DNA of 38,119 bases from Candidatus Blautia faecipullorum (GTDB taxonomy: Bacteria; Bacillota; Clostridia; Lachnospirales; Lachnospiraceae). Position numbers and translations under genes: made by a program. Below the pieces are notes generated by a model. That model made no database searches, was not told the origin of the DNA, and was given only the letters and a program-made list of their open reading frames with translations. Positions 33,567 through 38,119 of this stretch are shown here, piece by piece (the stretch's first letter is position 1; each line of letters starts with the position of its first letter). The stretch is taken from the NCBI GenBank assembly GCA_019115125.1, contig DXEG01000053.1, forward strand, positions 1 through 38,119, in the 5' to 3' direction.

Positions 33567-34556
33567 ATGTCTGTTTCATTTTATCCACATGGAAAGCTAT
33601 GCATTTGTTCAGTTCAAGAAAAAGAAGCGGGGTTTGAAGATTATCGTTATATGGCATATCTAGCTGCTTCATCATTAGGATTTGAAGCAATAAGAAATCC
33701 TGAGAGAGATGGGATGACTCAAAAAGAATTTGAATTATGTTTGAGGACACAATACCCAGTATGTATATTTATAGTCGGAACAGCTGGATCTAATGTTGTC
33801 AATGAAGAAATAAAGTTAGCGCTAAAAAAGTGTTTACCAATGTTAATATTTATTAAAAAGCAGAACGGAATAATATCAGAAGAATCTGAGGAGTTAATTA
33901 GAAAATTATCTGATGTCTCATATAATTATGAATGTACAACATTTTCTAGTTGTGAAGAATTATATAAGCAGGTTTGTGAAAGACTTAAATCTTATATTTT
34001 AGATAAAGCATCAAAACATGCTGTTTTACAAAAAGATGTGGCCTTTGCTTATCGCGCTAATACAGAATTGTTGAAGAAGTCTAAAAGACAGATAGCAATA
34101 TACCAAAACACATCAATTTTATTATTGGGCCCTAGAAAAGGTTGCCAATATGAGAATGAATTTTATAAAGAATTAACAGAATGGCTAGTAAAAAATCAAA
34201 ATGAAAATATCTCATTTGTTCATGTCTTTAATTGGGATTCTACTTTAAAAGAAAAGCAAATAAATTATAATAATTATAATTTAGAAATAGCAAAAGAGAA
34301 TTTTATGAGTATATACAGACAATATGAAACGGAAAATGACAGCTTAAACATTAGGTATAGTCATGTACATGATGTGGTTCCTTATGTAATAACAGATACA
34401 AATCTTGTTTTTATTATCCCTATTGAAGGTGAAAGGTTTTCGATTGAGTTACCAGCTAATATTATGAAAGAGCGAGAAATTAATACTATACTAGATGAAA
34501 TAACAAGAAAAACTACAATAATGGATCTCAATAAAATAATGGATTTTTATAATTAA
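33567..34556 (+). CDS. TIR/DUF4062-like N-terminal domain protein, putative effector of a defence-like pair
   Basis: The 329-aa protein is soluble. Residues about 10-140 look like a TIR-like or DUF4062-type Rossmann fold: LCICSVQE, then DYRYMAYLAASSLGFEAIRN, QYPVCIFIVGTAGSNVVNEE and LPMLIFIKK, with a Glu pair (E80-E81) in the place where this fold usually has its conserved acid. A helical linker (about 140-175) leads to a second alpha/beta domain (about 176-329) beginning IAIYQNTSILLLGP, which I cannot name. AAAGGAGG precedes the ATG. The CD-NTase-like gene follows after 11 bp. In CBASS-type systems TIR-like domains act as NAD-degrading effectors, so this may be the toxic arm; that is inference. 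Confidence 0.55.
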   Translation: MSVSFYPHGKLCICSVQEKEAGFEDYRYMAYLAASSLGFEAIRNPERDGMTQKEFELCLRTQYPVCIFIVGTAGSNVVNEEIKLALKKCLPMLIFIKKQNGIISEESEELIRKLSDVSYNYECTTFSSCEELYKQVCERLKSYILDKASKHAVLQKDVAFAYRANTELLKKSKRQIAIYQNTSILLLGPRKGCQYENEFYKELTEWLVKNQNENISFVHVFNWDSTLKEKQINYNNYNLEIAKENFMSIYRQYETENDSLNIRYSHVHDVVPYVITDTNLVFIIPIEGERFSIELPANIMKEREINTILDEITRKTTIMDLNKIMDFYN

Positions 34557-34567
34557 GGAGTAATGAA

Positions 34568-35416
34568 ATGATAAAAGATATTTTTAGAGATTTATCTTCA
34601 AATGTTAGAATACCTAATGAAAGTCTAAAGCTTATATATAAACATAAGAAAGAGATTACCGCATGCATAGATGAATACTTTATTATGAACCAGGCAGTTA
34701 TAAGTAGTCAATATATTGGGTCATTCGGACGAAATACAGCAATTTATCCAGAAAATATTAGAATATTGACTGTTATACCAGAAGAAATGTATTGGCAACT
34801 GTCATTAGGTATTCCAAAGATATTAGAAAAAATAAAGACAGCCCTGATGAAAAAATATTCAAGCTGTGATTATTCGGATAATGGGAACGGGTTAAATATT
34901 AATATAAATGGTGATATAAGTTTTGAAATTGTACCAGGTTTTGTGTATGATAATGGACAATATATATATTTGTGTAATGGCGAATGGAGAAAATTGAATC
35001 TAAAGGCAGAACGAGAGAACTTTAGTATGGTAAATCATAATGTAAATAATAATCTGGTTGAATTATGTCGAATGCTAAAGTTATGGAAGAATTTTCTGAA
35101 TATAGATATTAGTAACATATTATTGGATACATTTGCATATCATTTTTTTTGTTATCAAGAGAAGAGATATTCTTTTGATACATTTGATGAAATGTTTGTG
35201 GATTTTTTTGACTATCTAGAACATCATTGCATAAGAGAGTACGTCATTTCATTGGATGGAGAAACTGTGTTACAGAAAAAAATTGATTTATCTGATGTGA
35301 CATTCCTTAGTGCCACAATAGCACGGACAGCATTGAGTGTAGCGGAGTGTGGGATGGTGGAAGAAGCAATTAAAGATTGGAAGAGGATTTTTGGAAATAG
35401 TATGTTTTCCAGCTGA
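34568..35416 (+). CDS. CD-NTase-like (SMODS) protein with a degenerate active site
   Basis: The 282-aa protein follows the cGAS/DncV-like nucleotidyltransferase pattern: YIGSFGRNTAIYP (49-61) for the GS motif, IRILTVIP for the metal-binding strand, ISFEIVPGF (117-125) for the third acid, then LCRMLKLWKNF and ILLDTFAYHFF as in clade members. Active relatives read SDIDML at 62-67. Here it is ENIRIL, so the two metal-binding Asp are N63 and R65. The third acid is E120, which the family tolerates. Signal synthesis is therefore unlikely unless another acid substitutes. GGAG precedes ATG 34568. It is co-transcribed with the TIR-like gene. It may be a sensing or scaffold pseudoenzyme. Confidence 0.75.
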   Translation: MIKDIFRDLSSNVRIPNESLKLIYKHKKEITACIDEYFIMNQAVISSQYIGSFGRNTAIYPENIRILTVIPEEMYWQLSLGIPKILEKIKTALMKKYSSCDYSDNGNGLNININGDISFEIVPGFVYDNGQYIYLCNGEWRKLNLKAERENFSMVNHNVNNNLVELCRMLKLWKNFLNIDISNILLDTFAYHFFCYQEKRYSFDTFDEMFVDFFDYLEHHCIREYVISLDGETVLQKKIDLSDVTFLSATIARTALSVAECGMVEEAIKDWKRIFGNSMFSS

Positions 35417-35552
35417 TTTTGTTAAATACAGTAAGTAATTGGTATCCTGAAAATTTAGAATGGGTTATAACTCAATAATTTTATGGATGTAGCATATAGA
35501 TTTTAAGTGAGGAACACATTCATGCGTTTGTCGTGATTTAGTAATTTGTTTT

Positions 35553-37138
35553 TTGAGTTTCCGCAAACTGCAATAAAATAAAGGATATAGCTTTCCAAAG
35601 CACTAATCTGCCGATTTTTTGAAAGATTCAGAATGACAGTCTCATGTTGAAGGGCACTTTAATAAGCCCTGCTGGAACCGGACTTTGGAAGATATATCCT
35701 TTTCTACCCATAGGGCACGATGTCGATTCAGACGGCCAACTTAAGACGAAGTTGACGGTATATCGGACGTTTTGTCCGAAACCAGAGTCTGACGCCCTCT
35801 TTTGTATACGATAGTATACCGGAGATGCCTTTTGCCAACCGGTAATAGCAGAACTGTACCTTTTCTTTGACAAGGTTTGCTGTTTTTAGGATGGCAGCCT
35901 TAAGGGCATTTGTTTCTGGTTTCATGGAAACCTGTGCAAGAAATGCCATGCATAAGGTGATATAAAAATTTAATGCGTTGATGGCGGTAAGTTTTCTTAC
36001 CCTGAAATGCTCAAAACCAAACATCTGCTTTTGCACCGGAAATATTCTTCGATCCGCCATCTGGAGAAGTATAGTCTTGCCACAGCAATGACATCCTCTT
36101 TACAAGTAATCGGCTTGTTCGTGGCAAGCATCATGGGATTCTCTGTGAGGCCATAGACCAGTATCAGGTAAATGTCTTTTCTGGAAGCTGTGATCTGGAC
36201 TTTTATATGAGAAAGATACGTTTCGTGTTTTTTCCTTTATAAAATAGCGGAAGTTTCACTTTCCCTTTCCTGCGCCTGCATAATTCAGTGGCATATGTCC
36301 ATGTGTTGCGATAAAGCAGTTTGCGTTTAGCAGTAAGGCGGATAACATAGTCCTGTTCCAAGGAATCCAGTTTGAGGAACATTTTATTATCATCGTAGCC
36401 GCAGTCCATAACAAACGTTGCATTGCCAAACATAGCACAGGCCCGTTCCATAGCGGAGAAGGTAACACCGTTAATGGAAGTAAAGCCTTTTTAGCTGGAA
36501 GAATGGATTTCGGAAAAGATGCTGATTGGGTGGCGGTCAAGTGTGAGTACTGTGGCTTCCGTCACATGATAGCCCTTTTTATAGACATTTTTTGTGGAGG
36601 AACTTTCGGAACCATTGCGTACCCATCCAAGCGATTCAAATTTATAACCCTCCGGTTTAACAACATCGGAATCATCGATGAGGATGACTGGCTGTTCCGG
36701 ACCCCACTTTTTGACTTGTGAAAGATAAGCTTTGAGAGCTTTTCTGGGAATACCCTTAGCAAAGTGTTGGGAAAGGCGGTCAACGACATTGATCTTTCTG
36801 GAAAGTTCATGGAGCGAATGGGTGATTTCGGTAAGCAGGCAGCTCCCAGAGGCGAGCATACCATAATTCATGTCGGCAATAAATTTTTGTTCCGGTCTAG
36901 GAAGGTTTCTGGAAATTTATTGGAAAAAGATAAAATTTCCCGTTTCATTTGATAAGTATTTGATGTAAAATGAACCACAGGGAATCCTCCTTCTTTTTGT
37001 TTAGTACGATTTTTTGTGGTGATTAAATTTTATATCAAAAAGGAAATAGGAATCCTTATATTTTTAGGATTTTTTTAAAGTTGTGGATAACAATCAGGCG
37101 CGCACGGTTGTTCTGTGAACAGAACTGCGGAAACTCAA
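35553..37138 (-). mobile_element. IS4-like insertion sequence with 13-bp terminal inverted repeats, decayed
   Basis: TTGAGTTTCCGCA (35553-35565) and its exact complement TGCGGAAACTCAA (37126-37138) bound a 1586-bp segment. It holds one broken transposase gene on the minus strand (35728-36978) and a small hairpin AATCCT / AGGATT with T-run near 37051-37077 upstream of it. No clean target duplication is seen next to the ends. Confidence 0.7.
35728..36978 (-). pseudogene. IS4-like transposase, multiply frameshifted
   Basis: GTG 36978 follows AGGAGG. Reading leftwards: MKREILSFSNKFPETFLD, a frameshift near 36885, MNYGMLASGSCLLTE, ILIDDSDVVKPEGYKFESLG (first Asp of the DDE set), FVMDCGYDDNKMF (second Asp), YFSRWRIEEYFR (the YREK-type Glu motif), a second frameshift just after it, then FGFEHFRVRKLTAINALNFY. 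At least one more stop lies near 36490. All catalytic motifs survive, but the frame is broken at several points, so no active enzyme can be made. Confidence 0.75.
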
Positions 37139-37539
37139 GAATTTATTTTTATTGAAATTCTGCAATGAAAAGCATATACTATACAATATATGGTAGTGTC
37201 AAATGAAGTATGGGAAATCAAGCCTAAAATAAAAGGTTCGAAAGAGCCATGAAAATTGCAGATATTGATATTTTAGACATCGGGTCGTTGCCCTAACCCT
37301 ATAAAGGACTAATGCTCTATTTCATTTAGAGGGTTCTGTCCGCACCCGCCCTCACCGGAGGGAGGAGAAGGGAGTAATTGTCCCTTTGCTGTTGAAAAGA
37401 ATTATCTGTGAGCCTTTTGTCAATAGCCTTTGTTTGAACGGACGGTATTTTTATACTGGCCTTTGAGAGCAGTGACGTTTTTTTGAGGGAAAGGCCCAGG
37501 TTTACCCGGAGGAGAGAAGTTGAATCACAATGAGTTTGC

Positions 37540-37700
37540 TAGTTTTGCCGTTGTTGAGGTAGAGGTAGGTCGTCGGGGCATTGCAGGAAGGACTGCGGCA
37601 GTGATCAGTGATATCGCAGGGGTTACGCCGGTAACGGGGGATTTTTTTCCGTAGTAGTGTTCATAGTAAGGAATCAGGAACTTCCAGTCCCATTCGTAAC
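37540..37700 (-). pseudogene. Second scrap of a Lachnospiraceae transposase
   Basis: On the minus strand, frames here give WKFLIPYYEHYYGKKSPVT and, after a shift, CNAPTTYLYLNNGKTSKL. They look like the cysteine-containing middle of a transposase related to the relic at 32848-33461. Support is weak because of frameshifts. Confidence 0.3.
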
Positions 37701-37791
37701 GTCCACTGTTCGAGTGGGATATATCTGCAGATGGAATTTAATAGCTACCAATTTATTCGATAAAGGTATTGAATAATAGTGAGAAGATAAA

Positions 37792-37851
37792 GTATAATGT
37801 CCATGAGCATTGGACTTGTTGGGGCTGTTTGTTTGGCGATAGACATTATAC
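37792..37851. repeat. 60-bp palindromic element
   Basis: GTATAATGTCCAT (37792-37804) pairs with ATAGACATTATAC (37839-37851) with one mismatch. The 34-nt centre is G/T-rich. It could be an IS end, a small MITE or a lone hairpin. Confidence 0.45.
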
Positions 37852-37909
37852 CAGAAAAAGGAGGTCAATGCTCTTTTTATTTGCAAACCTCTATAAAATA
37901 AGGGCACTG

Positions 37910-37940
37910 AAAAACTTCCATTTTTTAAGTGGAAGTTTTT
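37910..37940 (+). terminator. Intrinsic terminator-like hairpin
   Basis: AAAAACTTCCA (37910-37920) and TGGAAGTTTTT (37930-37940) form an 11-bp perfect stem with a 9-nt loop followed by CTTTT. It would work in both directions and lies 35 bp before the IS1182-like frame. Confidence 0.65.
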
Positions 37941-37975
37941 CTTTTATAGTATTTTTATATGTTTTTCAGTTCTTT

Positions 37976-38119
37976 ATGCAATATTGTAAAAATTTCGGTC
38001 GCCCGGCAAAGGAACCAGAGATGATGTTTAAACTGCTTTTCCTGAAAAAACTGTACGATCTTTCAGATGAAGCCCTGATCAGCAGCGCCCAGACGGACAT
38101 GGCATATAAATTTTTCCTT
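37976..38119 (+). pseudogene. IS1182-like transposase fragment (runs off the window)
   Basis: The frame reads YCKNFGRPAKEPEMMF, KLLFLKKLYDLSDEAL and SSAQTDMAYKFFL up to the last base. This is the early conserved block of IS1182-family transposases. In relatives about 45-50 residues precede it. Here only an in-frame ATG at 37976 remains, with no ribosome site and a terminator just before, so the N-terminus is deleted. The rest lies beyond the window and could be complete. Confidence 0.7.

Noticed and set aside
37250..37300. Short frame MKIADIDILDIGSLP
   Set aside because: It ends after 15 codons with no ribosome site; at most a scrap of an element gene.

Overview
The window looks like a chromosomal segment of a gut Firmicute, most probably Lachnospiraceae. 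This is inferred from gene families (DUF3793 plus flavodoxin, DUF6110, a DUF4179 anti-sigma partner of an ECF sigma factor, lantibiotic-type immunity ABC genes, a YczE-like protein), from strong AGGAGG ribosome binding sites and from a mid-GC chromosome. The species cannot be fixed from the sequence.

Layout. 1-4840: end of a mobile element, with a partial ORF, a TetR regulator, a heterodimeric ABC exporter-fold pair and a truncated cysteine-rich KTR gene. It abuts the 3' end of the tmRNA gene ssrA (4845-5190, minus), a classic integration target. 5293-10062: a LanFEG-type ABC immunity operon (minus) diverging from a response regulator/histidine kinase pair, with four CTTA repeats at exact 11-bp spacing between them. 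10235-13440: a Fur-like regulator, a 26-aa membrane peptide, a DUF6110 protein and a P1B-type metal ATPase, convergent with a GH42 beta-galactosidase (13437-15449). 16032-17122: DUF3793 protein and flavodoxin behind two promoters. 17129-20970: YczE-like membrane protein, AraC regulator, and an ECF sigma/DUF4179 pair. 21320-23592: a second two-component system. 23852-27712: hisH, hisF, ung and a MOP-family flippase.

From about 27796 to the end the DNA becomes AT-rich and is a graveyard of mobile elements: a possible group II intron 5' scrap, two IS66 fragments, three tandem tyrosine recombinases carrying nonsense and frameshift lesions, scraps of another transposase family, an IS4-like element with 13-bp inverted ends, and the start of an IS1182-like transposase. 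Embedded here and intact is a two-gene operon (33567-35416). The first gene encodes a protein with a TIR/DUF4062-like N-terminus. The second encodes a CD-NTase (cGAS-like) fold protein whose DxD metal-binding pair reads N-x-R. This is the best candidate for an undescribed, defence-like system in the window.

A second cross-cutting signal is an 18-bp operator, RGTTA-N8-TAAYW. It is found at the promoter of the Fur-like gene, twice at the promoters of DUF3793-flavodoxin, and at the promoter of the ABC pair on the mobile element. It suggests one metal (probably iron) regulon linking chromosomal and acquired genes.
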